Shown here in pieces: positions 9,286 to 18,775 of a stretch of DNA of 64,000 bases (position 1 is its first letter; the number at the start of each line of letters is the position of its first letter). The notes under the pieces are model-generated. The model worked only from the letters and a program-made list of their open reading frames with translations, had not been told where the DNA came from and did no database searches. The DNA comes from Gleimia europaea ACS-120-V-Col10b (lineage in GTDB: Bacteria > Actinomycetota > Actinomycetes > Actinomycetales > Actinomycetaceae): contig NZ_KE150266.1 of assembly GCF_000411155.1 (NCBI RefSeq), forward strand, positions 62,001-126,000. Reading direction: 5' to 3'. The translations under genes and the position numbers were made by a program.

Positions 9286-9758
9286 CACGCGCAGTAATTC
9301 CCGGCTCCTTTGACCCGTTCACAAACGGTCACCTCGACATTGTGAAAAGGTGTGCGAACCTTTTTGACGAAGTAATTGTTGGCGTGGGAGATAATCTGTC
9401 CAAAAAATACTGGTTCTCAATCGAGGAACGCGTAGAGCTAGCCAAGCGGAGCACGGCTGATATTCCGAGCGTGCAAGTGCGGGCGCTTAACGGGCTACTG
9501 GCGAAGTGGTGCGTTGAGCACGAGGTGGACGTGATTGTGAAGGGGCTTCGTTCCGCCCTTGATGCGGGGTTTGAGCTTCCCCAGGCTACGGTTAATCGCG
9601 AGCTTGGCGATATTGAGACGATCCTGCTTGCCACTAACCCGGCACTTGCCCATATTTCTTCAACGATTGTTAAAGAAGTTGCGGCTAACGGCGGTGATGT
9701 TTCATCTATGGTTAGTGCAAGCGTGCAAGAAACATTGGAAACTAAGATTCGTGGCTAA
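9282..9758 (+). CDS. coaD: Phosphopantetheine adenylyltransferase
   Basis: A 158-residue nucleotidyltransferase that makes dephospho-CoA from 4'-phosphopantetheine and ATP. The GSFDPFTNGHLD motif (TxGH, His17), KGLRSALDAGFE and ISSTIVKE are family hallmarks, and the length is standard. The start overlaps rsmD as ATGA, and 12 bases separate it from the coiled-coil gene downstream, so the three are probably co-transcribed. Confidence 0.97.
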   Translation: MTRAVIPGSFDPFTNGHLDIVKRCANLFDEVIVGVGDNLSKKYWFSIEERVELAKRSTADIPSVQVRALNGLLAKWCVEHEVDVIVKGLRSALDAGFELPQATVNRELGDIETILLATNPALAHISSTIVKEVAANGGDVSSMVSASVQETLETKIRG

Positions 9759-9770
9759 GGGGGCCAAATC

Positions 9771-10475
9771 ATGAGCGATATTTACTCGGATGATCTGCAG
9801 GATGCGCAGGCGGGGCAGCCTATTGACGACGTGTACGGCCCTTCCACGGTGATTGCGGCTCTTGACCAGATTGAAGATCTAGTTGAGATCGCGCGCGCAC
9901 TGCCGATGAGCGCTTCCGTGCTGGTAAACAAGGCGGAGGTTCTTGACTTGTTGGAGCAGGCGCGTCAGGCTCTACCCGATGATTTGGTAGCTGCCGACGC
10001 TGTGGTTGCGGATGCGGACGCGGTGATGGGACGCGCGGATTCGGCAGCCGAATCAACTATTAATGAGGCCAACGCCAGGGCTAATGCCATGGTTGAGGAT
10101 GCGCGTGTAAAAGCTGATGATTTGGCGCAGCGTTCGCGCGAAGATGCCGAGTCTGTTCGTGAGCGCGCCGCAGCGGAGGCGGAGCATCTGGTTACGAAAG
10201 CTAAGGAGAAGGCCGAACAGATCGTTGAGCAGGCGCGCGGCGAGGCCGAGGCTTTAATCGCACAGGAGAACATTTCTGTGCAGGCGCGGGAACGCGCTGA
10301 AGAGATTGTGAGCTCGGCGCACCAAAAAGCTGTGGAACTTGCTGAGGACGCCGATCAGTACTGCGCGGATTCTTTGGAAACGCTTGCGATCGCGATTGAT
10401 CGTATTGCACATCAGACTCATGCCGGCCAGGACGCAATCGAGTCTCGCCAGGAGGCTCGCCGCGCTGGGCGCTAA
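9771..10475 (+). CDS. SepIVA-like coiled-coil (DivIVA-related) protein
   Basis: A 234-residue protein with no enzyme motifs. After an acidic N-terminus, residues 20-65 form a short helical segment, and residues 75-220 are a near-continuous Ala/Glu/Arg-rich coiled coil (repeated EARA, KAKEKAEQ and AEEI patterns). The locus coaD - this gene - DUF177 - rnc matches the place of mycobacterial SepIVA (Rv2927c), an essential septation factor related to DivIVA. By position and architecture I infer a role in cell division or polar growth; the resemblance to F0 subunit b is a generic coiled-coil effect. Confidence 0.75.
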   Translation: MSDIYSDDLQDAQAGQPIDDVYGPSTVIAALDQIEDLVEIARALPMSASVLVNKAEVLDLLEQARQALPDDLVAADAVVADADAVMGRADSAAESTINEANARANAMVEDARVKADDLAQRSREDAESVRERAAAEAEHLVTKAKEKAEQIVEQARGEAEALIAQENISVQARERAEEIVSSAHQKAVELAEDADQYCADSLETLAIAIDRIAHQTHAGQDAIESRQEARRAGR

Positions 10476-10549
10476 AATATCTGTCAGCGCGGCCCTGCGC
10501 AAAAGGGCACATTATCTAGCTTTAGGTACTTTTCTTGGAGGGATTAGCG

Positions 10550-11113
10550 ATGGCTGATCGCCAGTTTAATGGTGCGATCTTGGATATTCGCACGCTGCCC
10601 GCAGAGCCGGATCAGGAGCGTAGTTTTCATCTTGATATGGAAGCGCCGGATGACCTTGGCACGGTTGTAATGGAGGTTGTTCCCGGGTCTGTGGTGAGCG
10701 TTGACATCACGGTTCGTTCCCTCGTTGAGGGGGTGCTGTTTGCGGGGCGCGCGGTCTCGCAAGTGCGTTCTGAGTGTGTGCGATGCCTAGAACCGATTGA
10801 AAGCGTGGAGACCACGGAAGTCTCGCAGATGTTTTTTACGCCCGAAGCCATTGCGCGTATGCGTGAGGAGCATGGCGAAGAGGGGGTTGAAGACCTCGAC
10901 GTCTTGGATGATGATGAAATTGCGCTGGAGCCGATTTTTAGGGATGCGATTGTGACGAGCTTCCCGTTTCAACCTTTGTGCAAGCCTGATTGCAGGGGGC
11001 TTTGCGATGTGTGTGGTAAGAAGTGGGAGGATCTGCCGAGCAACCACATGCACGAGGTGATTGATCCGCGTTTCGCTAAGCTTGCGGCACTGCTCGAGCA
11101 GGATGACAAGTGA
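10550..11113 (+). CDS. DUF177 (YceD) family protein
   Basis: A 187-residue YceD/DUF177 protein, implicated in 23S rRNA and ribosome biogenesis and often next to rpmF. It has the CVRCLEPIE pair early and the characteristic C-terminal CKPDCRGLCDVCGKKW cluster, probably a metal site, separated by an acidic stretch. The ATG at 10550 follows GGAGGG with good spacing, so the longer frame from 10535 is rejected. rpmF (L32), often placed between DUF177 and rnc, is not present here; the stop codon overlaps the rnc GTG. Confidence 0.9.
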   Translation: MADRQFNGAILDIRTLPAEPDQERSFHLDMEAPDDLGTVVMEVVPGSVVSVDITVRSLVEGVLFAGRAVSQVRSECVRCLEPIESVETTEVSQMFFTPEAIARMREEHGEEGVEDLDVLDDDEIALEPIFRDAIVTSFPFQPLCKPDCRGLCDVCGKKWEDLPSNHMHEVIDPRFAKLAALLEQDDK

Positions 11114-11844
11114 GTAAACAAAAATCAAGAGAGGATCACTGGGAGGTTGGTGATCCTCTAGATCTGTTGGGGCGCTGGCGTATTCATCTGGATCCGGAAC
11201 TGTTAATACTTGCCTTGACGCACCGTTCATTTGCCTATGAACAGGGAGATTTGCCGCATAATGAGCGGCTGGAGTTTCTGGGCGACTCCGTCTTGTCGAT
11301 CATCGTGACGGAACATCTTTTCCGCAAGTTCCCCACCTGCAGCGAAGCCCAGTTGTCGCGCATGCGGGGGGCCATAGTTTCGCAGGTGACTTTGGCAAAA
11401 GTTGGCCGAAATATTGGCCTCGGTGATTTCATTCTGTTGGGGAAAGGGGAGAATCTGACGGGTGGGCGCGGTCGCGATTCCATCCTTTGTGACACGGTTG
11501 AAGCTCTTATCGGAGCGACGTATTTGTCGCATGGTCTCGAGCCCACACGCAAAGTGGTTGAAGAGCATTTGCGTTCGTTCTTGGCAGATGCGGTTGAGCT
11601 AGGGCGTTCATCCGATTACAAGACCACGTTGCAGGAGTACACCGCGCAGGCAGGCCTGGGGGAGCCAATGTATGAAACTACGAGCCGGGGTCCAGATCAT
11701 GCGCGTATTTTCAGCGCCACAGTGTCCATTGGTGGGGTTGTGATGGGCGAGGGAGAAGGCACGTCGAAGAAAACCGCGAACTCAAGTGCAGCAAAGGCGG
11801 CCTATTTCCGCTTGCGTGAAGACGATTCGAGTAGCGCCGAGTAG
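11110..11844 (+). CDS. rnc: Ribonuclease III
   Basis: A 244-residue double-strand-specific RNase that processes rRNA precursors. The catalytic signature HNERLEFLGDSVL lies near residue 51, the second acidic cluster DTVEALIGATYL near 125, and the dsRNA-binding domain from about residue 160 (YKTTLQEYTAQ, then the KKTANSSAAKAAY end). GTG start overlapping the previous TGA. It is followed after 12 bases by mutM. Confidence 0.96.
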   Translation: MSKQKSREDHWEVGDPLDLLGRWRIHLDPELLILALTHRSFAYEQGDLPHNERLEFLGDSVLSIIVTEHLFRKFPTCSEAQLSRMRGAIVSQVTLAKVGRNIGLGDFILLGKGENLTGGRGRDSILCDTVEALIGATYLSHGLEPTRKVVEEHLRSFLADAVELGRSSDYKTTLQEYTAQAGLGEPMYETTSRGPDHARIFSATVSIGGVVMGEGEGTSKKTANSSAAKAAYFRLREDDSSSAE

Positions 11845-11856
11845 CCGGAGCAAGTA

Positions 11857-12765
11857 ATGCCTGAACTTCCCGAGGTAGAGACTATCCGTATGGGCTTAGC
11901 TCCCCATATCGTGGGACAAACAGCTGTAAACGTAACTGTGTGGGGCGAGCGCACAGCGCGCAACCAGCCGGGTGGTCCTGCGGCGTTGGAAGAAGCTATC
12001 CGGGATAAAAAGGTGGAGGCGCTGGCGCGCCGAGGCAAGTTTTTGTGGGCTGAGCTCGATAGTGGGAATGCCCTCGTGTTTCACTTGGGAATGTCGGGGC
12101 AACTGCGACTAAGCGATGATGAACGCCCGCGCTACCGCCACGAGCACGCCAGAATCGTTTTGAGTAACGGCCGCGTGCTCTCATTCGTGGACCAACGCAC
12201 GTTCGGTCGAATCGAAGTATGTGATTATATTCCCACTCCGGATGGGGCGCTGGCAGGTCAAGGTGCCACCTTGAACGCGATCCCACAGTCCGCGGCTCAT
12301 ATTGCGCGTGATCCGTTGGATCCAGCGTTTGATCCGGGCCGGGTAGTACAGAAGATCCGCGCGTCAAAAAGCCCGGTGAAGAATCTTCTTTTACACCAGG
12401 AGGTAGTCTCTGGAATTGGCAACATTTATGCGGATGAGGCGCTGTTTGCAGCTGGCGTGCACGGCAAGCGCAGGGGAAAGAATGTCCGAGTTTATGAGTT
12501 GCGCAACATTTTAGAAGAGGCTGAGGCCGTAATGCGCAGGTCGATTGAGGTGGGCGGAACCTCTTTTGATGAGCTGTACGTAAATACGGCCGGAGAGCCG
12601 GGCTATTTCGCTCGTTCTCTGGCGGTCTATGGGCGCACTGGCCAACCCTGCAGGCGCTGCGGCGCGTCTATTGCTAAGGTGACAATTGGGGGTCGTTCAC
12701 ATCATTTTTGCCCCGTGTGTCAGTCCCGATCCCGGCCACGTCGGGACCGGCTCGCCGAACTTTAA
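11857..12765 (+). CDS. mutM: Formamidopyrimidine-DNA glycosylase
   Basis: A 302-residue bifunctional glycosylase/AP lyase that removes 8-oxoguanine and related lesions. It starts MPELPEVETI, with the catalytic Pro2/Glu3; Lys61 in GKFLW, the H2TH region around GIGNIYADEALF and the C-terminal zinc finger (CRRCG with HFCPVCQ) are all present, so it is a complete Fpg rather than a Nei-type homologue. GGAG precedes the ATG. Confidence 0.96.
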   Translation: MPELPEVETIRMGLAPHIVGQTAVNVTVWGERTARNQPGGPAALEEAIRDKKVEALARRGKFLWAELDSGNALVFHLGMSGQLRLSDDERPRYRHEHARIVLSNGRVLSFVDQRTFGRIEVCDYIPTPDGALAGQGATLNAIPQSAAHIARDPLDPAFDPGRVVQKIRASKSPVKNLLLHQEVVSGIGNIYADEALFAAGVHGKRRGKNVRVYELRNILEEAEAVMRRSIEVGGTSFDELYVNTAGEPGYFARSLAVYGRTGQPCRRCGASIAKVTIGGRSHHFCPVCQSRSRPRRDRLAEL

Positions 12766-12792
12766 CCGTGGTGAGCAACGGCCATGTTCATA

Positions 12793-12798
12793 TAGGAT
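12793..12798 (+). promoter_or_regulatory. -10-like box TAGGAT for leaderless response regulator gene
   Basis: TAGGAT ends 6 nt before the ATG at 12805 in the short gap after mutM. It would give a leaderless message independent of the upstream operon. The GGATG inside it could alternatively act as a weak Shine-Dalgarno. Confidence 0.35.
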
Positions 12799-12804
12799 GA
12801 TCCG

Positions 12805-13473
12805 ATGACAATGAAGAACTCAGATACCGACTCAACCATCCGCGTGATGGTTGTAGATGACCATGAAATCGTTCGCTACGGTATTACAGAACTTATCGGC
12901 CGTACCGAAGGGTTTGAGGTGGTTGCGGAAGCTGGCAGTGTGCAAGACGCTATAACCAGGGCAGACTTGACCTCGCTTGATGTGATGTTGGTTGATTTGC
13001 AGCTACCTGATGGTACGGGCATCGAAATCATGAATCATGTGAAGAAAGCGCTTCCGGACACGAAGTGCGTTGTTCTAACGTCTTTTGACGATGACGAGGC
13101 GCTTGCGGAGTCCTGTGACGCGGGAGCGAAGGCATTCATCCTGAAGAAGGTACGCGGTGCTGAAGTGACTCGCGTAATCCGTTTGGTTCATGAAGGCAAG
13201 GTACTACTGGATGAGAAGATCATCACCCGCAAGGCCGATAATGAGGGCGATATATTGGCAGCCCTGACGCCCGCAGAGCGCCGCATTGTTGGGCTGATCT
13301 CCAAGGGAATGACGAACGCGGAAATCGGTGAGCAACTGGGCATTTCTGAAAAAACAGTTAAGAATCACATCACCTCGTTGCTGTCAAAGATGGGTTTGAA
13401 GAGGCGCACTCAGGTCATGGCGTGGGCAGCCGGGCAACAAACAGCGCCGTGGCGCACACACCCCTCGCCCTAG
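12805..13473 (+). CDS. NarL/DevR-type response regulator
   Basis: A 222-residue two-component regulator. The receiver domain (about 11-130) shows the acidic pair in VVDDHE, the phosphoacceptor Asp64 in MLVDLQLPDG and the conserved Lys at about 114 (FILKK). The LuxR-type HTH (about 150-215) has TPAERRIVGLISKGMTN and the recognition region SEKTVKNHITSLLSKMG. It resembles DevR/DosR. The matching kinase gene converges on it, 25 bp away, and lies at the end of the cytochrome bd operon, so this regulator probably acts on respiratory or redox genes; that target is inferred from position only. Confidence 0.92.
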   Translation: MTMKNSDTDSTIRVMVVDDHEIVRYGITELIGRTEGFEVVAEAGSVQDAITRADLTSLDVMLVDLQLPDGTGIEIMNHVKKALPDTKCVVLTSFDDDEALAESCDAGAKAFILKKVRGAEVTRVIRLVHEGKVLLDEKIITRKADNEGDILAALTPAERRIVGLISKGMTNAEIGEQLGISEKTVKNHITSLLSKMGLKRRTQVMAWAAGQQTAPWRTHPSP

Positions 13474-13498
13474 ACTGCGGTGGTTACAGGCGCCGCTT

Positions 13499-15148
13499 TC
13501 ATGCCACGGGCATAACGCATTTGAGGGTGGTGCCACGGTCTGCCCGTCTTTCAACGCTCATTGTGCCACCATGCTTATGCACGCGCTTGTATAGATTTGC
13601 CAGCCCCGAATTTCGTGTCCTGTTCGGGTTGATCCCAACTCCGTCGTCGCTTATTACTAGTTTGATTTCAGGTTCAAGCTGAGTGTGTAGATCGATAATA
13701 ACTTCAGCTGCATCAGCATGGGCATGACGAGCTACGTTAGAGAGTCCTTCGCGCACGAAAGCGGTGATGTCATTGGCAAGTTCGTCGTCGAATAAGAATT
13801 CCACTTGTTTAATGAGCGGATCTTGCACATCGGTGATGAGCTGATTATCAATTTTTACAATACATGAGGGGGCAAAACCGAGCGATCTTCGCGCCAGTGA
13901 AGTGACCTGCTGGATCCGTTCGAATACGTTGGTTCCATCGTTTTCATTCTTAAGGTCTTGCACGATTGCGCGAACCTGGGCAACGGAGTTATCAACTGCG
14001 TCAAGGGCACCATCTAAATACTGTTTCACCTCATCGCTGGCGTTGATATTCTCAAGCTCGTTTTTCGCGGTGGTGATTTGCATACCGGCTGCAAAAAGTT
14101 CTTGAATGGCGAAATCGTGCAGGTCAGCACTGATTCGTTCGCGCTCGTGCGTGAGCGCAGTCGTTTCTATAATGTGGCGAGCTTCAAATACTTCGAGGCC
14201 AAAGGCGGCTTGCATGGCTACGCCTTCGGCAAAACGAAGTTCGGGCATGTCAAAAGCAATGCCGCCTTCTTTGCGTAAAAGTATGAGTACGCCGACGGCT
14301 TCGTCGCGTTTTAGTAGGGGAGCGTAGAGGGCGGGGCCGAATTCCCGCATTGGCTCGACCTTCACGTTCGGCACGGCAGAGAAGGATTCAACAACCATTC
14401 CGGCCTTTTCTAAGAGCACAAACCTGGCGCGTCCGTCCTCTGGGAAAACCGTGCCCAGCAGGTCTTGGGCCTTGTATCCGGTGGCGGATTCGCACACCCA
14501 CGTGTCGCCCACGGACGGCAGGACCATGAGAACGGTGTCTACATGAAGGCCATTTTCGATTGCGGAAATAACAGGTTCAAGTCCTTCGTCTTCGCTTGCA
14601 TCGAAGAGGGCTTGGGTCACCGCTTGGCTTGTTTCTATCCAGCGTTCGTCTTGCTCAACGCGCCGTGACAGTTCGGAGACGTCTATTTCGAGGCTGATGG
14701 TTTTGGCGATTTGGGTGACGATACGGAGGTCGGTTTCGGTGTATGGGTCAACCTTGTCAATAACTACAAGACGGCCAAGTATCTGGTCGCGCAGCAGTAC
14801 GGGCACGCCAATGATGCGACTTACATCAAGGGTAGTGCCGGCATGGAGAATGTCGGCGTTAATTTCATTGATAATGATGGGGGAGTCGGGGTGAATGTTT
14901 GCGGCGATTAGGCGCAGAAACGTTTTTGCTGCCGCGTCCATGTTTTCAAACCGCGTGTAATTTGAGATGAGGAGTGAGGGGGATCCCCACACGTCTTGGA
15001 CAGCGAACATGGAGTGGGCAGATTCGGTGAGAGCGCACACCTGGTGAACCAGGTCTTCGAGTTTGCCTTCCAGTTTGGGATCAGCTTCGAGGAATGAGGT
15101 TGCGTTTACCAGGGTGTCGCACGAGTTGGTTTGGAAAAGATCAAACAT
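13499..15148 (-). CDS. GAF-domain histidine kinase, DevS/DosS-like (HisKA_3)
   Basis: A 549-residue cytoplasmic sensor kinase with no membrane segment. Two GAF-like regions (about 25-155 and 170-325) are followed by a HisKA_3 dimerisation domain with the H-box ERERISADLHDFAIQELF (His344) and a HATPase domain with the N-box FVREGLSNVARHAHAD (Asn470) and SDDGVG (Asp500). The H-box and layout resemble DevS/DosS oxygen/redox sensors, but the first GAF is short and I cannot identify the haem-ligand His with confidence. It begins 11 bp after cydC and is probably the last gene of the cydABDC unit. Confidence 0.9.
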   Translation of the reverse strand: MFDLFQTNSCDTLVNATSFLEADPKLEGKLEDLVHQVCALTESAHSMFAVQDVWGSPSLLISNYTRFENMDAAAKTFLRLIAANIHPDSPIIINEINADILHAGTTLDVSRIIGVPVLLRDQILGRLVVIDKVDPYTETDLRIVTQIAKTISLEIDVSELSRRVEQDERWIETSQAVTQALFDASEDEGLEPVISAIENGLHVDTVLMVLPSVGDTWVCESATGYKAQDLLGTVFPEDGRARFVLLEKAGMVVESFSAVPNVKVEPMREFGPALYAPLLKRDEAVGVLILLRKEGGIAFDMPELRFAEGVAMQAAFGLEVFEARHIIETTALTHERERISADLHDFAIQELFAAGMQITTAKNELENINASDEVKQYLDGALDAVDNSVAQVRAIVQDLKNENDGTNVFERIQQVTSLARRSLGFAPSCIVKIDNQLITDVQDPLIKQVEFLFDDELANDITAFVREGLSNVARHAHADAAEVIIDLHTQLEPEIKLVISDDGVGINPNRTRNSGLANLYKRVHKHGGTMSVERRADRGTTLKCVMPVA

Positions 15149-15159
15149 GACGATTGCCT

Positions 15160-16938
15160 CTATTTGGAGGTTTCAAAAGTGCCTTCGCGCGCAAGCGCCC
15201 AGCGGTATGCACTGTTTCCCGCCACGAGTTCAGCGTGGGTGCCGCGTGCGGTTATGGTTGCGGGTTCGCCCTTCTTTGCCGAGATAACCATTGCCTGTTC
15301 CGCTTGGTCTAGGGGAGTGAGACGGTGGGTTACAACAAGAACCCCCAGGTCGCGGCTTTTGTCATCTACGGTTAGGAGGTCACGGATTAGCTTGTCAGCG
15401 GTGTGGTTATCGACGTGCTCGCCCGGCTCATCGATGAGGAGGAGGGGCGCCGGCGCTGCGAGAGCTCTTGCCAGAAGAAGGCGCCGTCTTTCGCCCCCTG
15501 AAACTGTGGTGCCACCAGAGCCAAGGATAGTTGATATACCTTCTGGAAGGTTGGTGCGCCATTCATGCAATCCGGATCGGTCAAGTAGAGCAGTAGCGTC
15601 ATCTTCGGTTAGCGCGGGGTTGGCCACGCGGAGGTTTTCCAGCACGGAGGTTGCGAAGATGTGCGCGTCCTCGGCGGTCAAAGAGACCCGTTTCCCAACT
15701 TCTGCACGGTCGGTACCGTAAATGTCTACGCCGTTCAAAGTTACGCGTCCGGATTTTGGCTCCAGCATTCCCGCGAGGGTGAAAAGTATCGTGGACTTGC
15801 CAATGCCGGAGGGGCCAACGAGGGCGAGCCGGGAGCCGGGTTTGAGTTCGAGGTTGATGTTTGTGGCAACTACGGGTCCGTCCGGCCAGCCTACGCAGAG
15901 GTTTTCTGCTTTCAATACGGGGACTTGCGAGGGCGGAATGTCTGTACGGTTGGGTGTTTCTTCAGTGTTGAGGATCTCGTCGATGCGGGTTGCGGCGCGG
16001 GCGGAGCGGATGAGTTGCACGGCGGCCGGTCCAAGCTCTGCGGTTCCTTCGAAGGAGGAAAGCGGAGTGAGTACGAGTACAGCAAGGGCAACGGCGGAGA
16101 CGAAGCCGGCATGCACTTGCGGTATGCCAAGAACGATTGCTCCGGCCACTGCCAGCCCCATGGCGATACCGTCAATGGCGGCAGCGAAGGCGGCGGGGCG
16201 CGCTGCCTGATCTTTGGCGCGGGTGAGATCGTGCTGGGTTTGGCGGATGGAGTCGCGAACGCCTTGCATTTTTCCTGACACCGCAAGCTCGGCGTAATGG
16301 TCGGTGAGGGTAAGGGCCTCACTTGCCAGTTCAGTGCGGGCTTTTTCTTCTGCGAGTTGGGCAATGCGCGCTGAGCGAGCGGTGAGCAGGGGGCCTATTA
16401 CGCCAGATAGTAGGAGGCAAAATGCTAAAACTAGCGCTACCGAGGGGGACAAAAACGCAATTCCGATAACTGTGCCTATACCGGCTACTGCCGCGATCCA
16501 GGCGGGAAGAACTGATTTTACAAGCAGGTCTCCCAGAGCATCCACATCCGCGCCGGTTCTCTCGAGAAGGTCTCCGCGTTTTAGCTTGGTGATGGCATCG
16601 GTTTTTCTTGTTGCGAGCGTGCGGTACACGTTTTCGCGAAGGTCAGCGATGCCGTAAATGGCAACGGTGTGGGAAGCGAGGCGCTGCGCGTATCGCAACA
16701 CGGCTTTTGATACGCCGAAGAAGCGAACCCCTACGGTGGCCACGGTGAGGAAGAGTACGGGTGGCATCTGTGATGCGCGAGCGATGAGCCACGCGGATGT
16801 GGCTCCCAGACCGATGGTGGCGCCAAGGCCGAGGGCACCAAGGAATACTGCAAGGGCGAATTGCGCCTTGTTTACTTCCAGCATAGGCATGAGCCGTTTG
16901 AGTGCTGCACGTTCTTGCTTGGTAATGAACAGGCTCAT
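15160..16938 (-). CDS. cydC: Thiol reductant ABC exporter subunit CydC
   Basis: A 592-residue ABC half-transporter, partner of CydD, needed to assemble cytochrome bd by exporting cysteine/glutathione-type thiols. An N-terminal six-helix transmembrane domain (about 1-310) precedes the ATPase with Walker A GPSGIGKST, signature SGGERRRL and Walker B LLLIDEPGEH. The final Walker B context and the lack of a strict LSGGQ fit CydC. It overlaps cydD by 4 bases, so the two are translated together. Confidence 0.93.
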   Translation of the reverse strand: MSLFITKQERAALKRLMPMLEVNKAQFALAVFLGALGLGATIGLGATSAWLIARASQMPPVLFLTVATVGVRFFGVSKAVLRYAQRLASHTVAIYGIADLRENVYRTLATRKTDAITKLKRGDLLERTGADVDALGDLLVKSVLPAWIAAVAGIGTVIGIAFLSPSVALVLAFCLLLSGVIGPLLTARSARIAQLAEEKARTELASEALTLTDHYAELAVSGKMQGVRDSIRQTQHDLTRAKDQAARPAAFAAAIDGIAMGLAVAGAIVLGIPQVHAGFVSAVALAVLVLTPLSSFEGTAELGPAAVQLIRSARAATRIDEILNTEETPNRTDIPPSQVPVLKAENLCVGWPDGPVVATNINLELKPGSRLALVGPSGIGKSTILFTLAGMLEPKSGRVTLNGVDIYGTDRAEVGKRVSLTAEDAHIFATSVLENLRVANPALTEDDATALLDRSGLHEWRTNLPEGISTILGSGGTTVSGGERRRLLLARALAAPAPLLLIDEPGEHVDNHTADKLIRDLLTVDDKSRDLGVLVVTHRLTPLDQAEQAMVISAKKGEPATITARGTHAELVAGNSAYRWALAREGTFETSK

Positions 16939-18668
16939 CGGGTTTCCTCCAACAGTCGGGGCTGTTCGGTAAGGAAGAACTGTTCGACAGTCTTTTCCGC
17001 AAGTTGCGGGTAGTCCTGAATCTCTTGCTTGGTGGCCGGCCGCGCCCTGACTTCTAGGATCGCGTCGGCGGCGTCAATTACGGCCTTGCGGTGTGCGATG
17101 ACGATTACCGTCCGCCCCATGTCGCGCAGGCGAACCATGGTGTCGATAACTTGTGATTCGGTGAGCGCATCTAGGTGTGCGGTGGGCTCGTCGAGTATTA
17201 CCCACGGGGTTTGCTCAAGCAGGGCGCGGGTTAGCGCAAGGCGCTGGCGTTGCCCAACCGAAAGGCCAATGCCTCCCTGTCCCACCGGAGTCTCCCACCC
17301 AGTGGGGAGTTGCTCCACTACTTCAAGAAATCCGGTTGCGCGTGCGGCGTCCTCGAGTTTGTCTTGGGAAACGTCAAGGCCGAAGGTGACGTTTTCGTGG
17401 ATTGTTCCGGGCAAGATTGCGGGTGCTTGAGGAACCCAGGTGTGCTGTTGCCACCACGAGGACGGTTCGATGTCGGCGAGGTCTGTTCCGCCTATCAGTA
17501 CGCGTCCGCGGGTGGGTTTGAGCAATCCTAGAAGCACCATGACCGTGGTGGTTTTTCCGGCGCCGGATGGGCCTACGAGAGCGGTGATTTTCCCGGTTTG
17601 GATGGTTGCGTTAAGTCCGGCTGGCGCCCACGCGCCGCGCGCGGCTACGTTAAGGTCTGCAAACTGGACGCTCTCGTGTGTAAGGTTTGGCGCCTTGACA
17701 GTCCCCGTAGCCTGTACCGGCTCTTCAAGAATTTCGAAGGCTGCGTTGGCTGCGGCCACCCCGTCTGCTGAGTTGTGGAACTGCTTGCCAACTTCCCTAA
17801 GCGGCAGGTAAACCTCGGGTGCCAGCATGATTACGATCAAGCCGGCGTAGAGGGAAATATTGCCGTAAACCAGGCGCATTCCGACTTCGACAGCAACGAG
17901 GGCAACGGACAGGGTGGCTATGAACTCCAAAATGGCGCCGGATAGGAACGCAACGCGCAGGGTTTGCATGGAGGTTTTCGCGTGCGTCTGGCCCAGCTCA
18001 TGTACGTGTTTGTTAGGCGCATTTTCGCGCCCCAGGGCTTTCAACGTGGCGAGGCCGGCGATGAGGTCAAGCAGTTGCGAGCCAAGCCTCTCCATAGTCT
18101 TAAGTTTTTGGTCGGAATACTCCTGGGTGAGCTTTCCTATCAGGATCATGAAGATCGGGATGAGGGGGATGGTGAGTATCGCGATGATTGCGGACAGAAA
18201 ATCGTAGTAGAGCATGACGGCGAGTGCTACGGGAGTAACCGTCATCGTCATGAGCAGTTGCGGCAGGTAGGACACGAAGTATGGCCCCAGGTCGTCTAGG
18301 CCGCGAGTTATGAGGGTGATTGTGTCGGTGCCCTTGCGAGCTAGCCAGCGCGGGCCGAGCTTGGTCACGTGGTCAAGCACCTGTTCACGAAGTTCAATAA
18401 TGGCGTCGTTTGCGGCGCGGTGTGCGCGTGAGTTTAGAAGATAGAGCAAGCCGGCGCGCACGCTCACTATTACAAGTAGCGTAATCACCCACGGATAGAC
18501 GTCTGCCAGGCTTTTACCTTCGGATATGACGGGGGATATAGCTGAGGATATTGAGATTGCTTGCGCGAGTACGAGGACTGCTGTGAGCGTGCCAAAAATG
18601 GTGATGAAAATGATGTATCTCTTGGCCGCTGCCGCGTATGTCAGCAATCGTTTATCCAGAGGTTTCAC
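16935..18668 (-). CDS. cydD: Thiol reductant ABC exporter subunit CydD
   Basis: A 577-residue ABC half-transporter that forms the CydDC heterodimer. The transmembrane part covers about residues 1-310 and includes a RWLARKGTDTITLITRGLD segment; the ATPase has GPSGAGKTT, LSVGQRQRLALTRALL (LSVGQ signature) and WVILDEPTAHLD. The start is a GTG at 18668 with AGGAT upstream. It is separated from cydB by 107 bp containing a strong hairpin. Confidence 0.93.
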   Translation of the reverse strand: MKPLDKRLLTYAAAAKRYIIFITIFGTLTAVLVLAQAISISSAISPVISEGKSLADVYPWVITLLVIVSVRAGLLYLLNSRAHRAANDAIIELREQVLDHVTKLGPRWLARKGTDTITLITRGLDDLGPYFVSYLPQLLMTMTVTPVALAVMLYYDFLSAIIAILTIPLIPIFMILIGKLTQEYSDQKLKTMERLGSQLLDLIAGLATLKALGRENAPNKHVHELGQTHAKTSMQTLRVAFLSGAILEFIATLSVALVAVEVGMRLVYGNISLYAGLIVIMLAPEVYLPLREVGKQFHNSADGVAAANAAFEILEEPVQATGTVKAPNLTHESVQFADLNVAARGAWAPAGLNATIQTGKITALVGPSGAGKTTTVMVLLGLLKPTRGRVLIGGTDLADIEPSSWWQQHTWVPQAPAILPGTIHENVTFGLDVSQDKLEDAARATGFLEVVEQLPTGWETPVGQGGIGLSVGQRQRLALTRALLEQTPWVILDEPTAHLDALTESQVIDTMVRLRDMGRTVIVIAHRKAVIDAADAILEVRARPATKQEIQDYPQLAEKTVEQFFLTEQPRLLEETR

Positions 18669-18726
18669 GCTTACCGATCCTGTACTTTCCTACGATTTCA
18701 AGTGGAATATAAATCCTATATTAGAG

Positions 18727-18761
18727 ATGCGGGGCTGACCGTGCATTGGTCAGCCCCGCAT
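18727..18761. terminator. 14-bp stem-loop between cydB and cydD
   Basis: Bases 18727-18740 and 18748-18761 pair perfectly around a 7-base loop. No U-run follows on the minus strand, the direction of transcription, so it may be a partial terminator, an RNA-stabilising element or a processing site that sets different levels for the oxidase and the exporter. Confidence 0.6.
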
Positions 18762-18775
18762 CTTGGTGTTTTCAT

